This document shows, one piece after another, positions 63,723-64,000 of a stretch of 64,000 nucleotides of DNA (positions are counted from its first letter, which is position 1; each line of letters begins with the position of its first letter). The position numbers and the translations under genes are program-made. Source of the stretch: Terriglobia bacterium (lineage in GTDB: Bacteria; Acidobacteriota; Terriglobia; JAIQFV01). The stretch is taken from assembly GCA_020073085.1 (NCBI GenBank), contig JAIQFV010000010.1:215428-279427 (forward strand), written 5' to 3'. A model generated the notes under the pieces. It saw nothing but the letters and a program-made list of their open reading frames with translations. It ran no database searches and was not told the DNA's origin.

Positions 63723-63868
63723 AGGGACAGACACCTTCTCTTAAGAAACTTTGCAGGCAATGATACCAAAACTTGTGTCTGTCCCTCTTCCTCTGTTGCT
63801 TCCGGTTAGGGACAGACACCCGGATTACAGAAACTTTCAAAAAGGTCGAGCGAATAGGTGTCTGTCCC
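63723..63868. repeat. REP-like inverted repeats, GGGACAGACACC type, two hairpins
   Basis: First: AGGGACAGACAC (63723-63734) with GTGTCTGTCCCT (63775-63786). Second: GGGACAGACACC (63809-63820) with GGTGTCTGTCCC (63857-63868). Loops of 36-40 bases share CAGAAACTTT/AAGAAACTTT words. Non-coding and next to a transposase end. Confidence 0.85.
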
Positions 63869-63881
63869 GAATGGCACTAAG

Positions 63882-64000
63882 TTAAGGGTTTTTTCGGTAC
63901 TGATTGCGGTGACGGATTTCTTTATACAGTTTTCGGGGTGCGGTTAACAGCGGAAAGTTCTTGGGGCGGCGTTTGCGGGCGCGAGGCTCAACCCGATAGG
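63882..64000 (-). CDS. C-terminal end of an IS4-like transposase (rest outside window)
   Basis: The minus strand is open from the window edge to a TAA at 63884-63882 and reads YRVEPRARKRRPKNFPLLTA, then PRKLYKEIRHRNQYRKNP. The very basic RxxKRRPKxxPLLTxPR ending is typical of the C-terminus of IS4-family transposases. Only about 38 residues are visible, so family and integrity are uncertain. The 5' part lies beyond base 64000. Confidence 0.6.
   Translation of the reverse strand, partial: YRVEPRARKRRPKNFPLLTAPRKLYKEIRHRNQYRKNP

Noticed and set aside
1..64000. CRISPR array, rRNA genes, origin of replication
   Set aside because: No regularly spaced direct repeats with unique spacers, no rRNA-like sequence and no DnaA-box cluster were seen; the repeats present are palindromic and irregularly spaced.

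Overview
The window is 64 kb of a bacterial chromosome of moderately high GC, with dense genes on both strands and no rRNA, tRNA or CRISPR array that I can see. Several traits point to Acidobacteriota, or a close relative: a didermic envelope (LolA-like carrier, outer-membrane barrel, YceI), a type IV pilus cluster with acidobacterial-looking PilN/PilO/PilP and a proline-rich GspC/PilP, a UbiA/UbiX pair, many secreted peptidases, and intergenic regions full of short palindromic repeats. This assignment is inference; no marker gene settles it.

Layout. 0-5.4 kb (+): end of a PBP4-type dacB, a histone-deacetylase-family amidohydrolase, a secreted coiled-coil protein, a diacylglycerol-kinase-family lipid kinase, plsY and a rimI-like acetyltransferase. 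5.5-11.5 kb: ubiA-ubiX (-), dtd (+), a secreted protein, a flavodoxin-reductase-like protein, a small c-type cytochrome and an outer-membrane protein. 11.5-19.2 kb (-): a complete heat-shock operon hrcA-grpE-dnaK-dnaJ followed by prmA-rsmE, with a strong promoter at the end of the upstream lipM-like gene. 19.5-24.7 kb (-): a DedA-rhodanese fusion, YceI, alanine dehydrogenase and an aldehyde dehydrogenase, with a probable + strand small RNA between the last two. 25-30.4 kb: M23 peptidase, a split biotin carboxylase/biotin carrier pair, DUF2007 and YihY. 30.4-37.3 kb (-): tilS-hpt-ftsH-folP-cdaA-cdaR, the conserved cluster that links tRNA modification, membrane proteolysis, folate and c-di-AMP. 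37.6-44.6 kb (-): three secreted hydrolases (M1 aminopeptidase with HEAT repeats, amidohydrolase, S46 dipeptidyl-peptidase). 45-53 kb: lytic transglycosylase (+) and a type IV pilus operon pilC-pilB-pilM-pilN-pilO-pilP-pseudopilin (-). 53-64 kb: LolA, a zinc-ribbon protein, DUF4337, an M14 carboxypeptidase, a repeat field holding a decayed REP-type (Y1) transposase, then a TPR protein, an ABC exporter pair and the C-terminal end of an IS4-like transposase.

The most interesting signal is in the DedA-rhodanese gene. Its reading frame is interrupted by one in-frame TGA exactly where relatives carry the second cysteine of a CxC rhodanese loop. The frame then continues for 52 codons that complete the rhodanese domain. 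A stem-loop with a G-rich three-base apical loop lies 22 nt after the TGA, fitting the bacterial SECIS pattern. I read it as a probable selenoprotein that ordinary gene callers would truncate. Other points of note are an HPRT-like protein that has lost most catalytic motifs, an unassigned small RNA with its own terminator, and at least five unrelated families of intergenic repeats.
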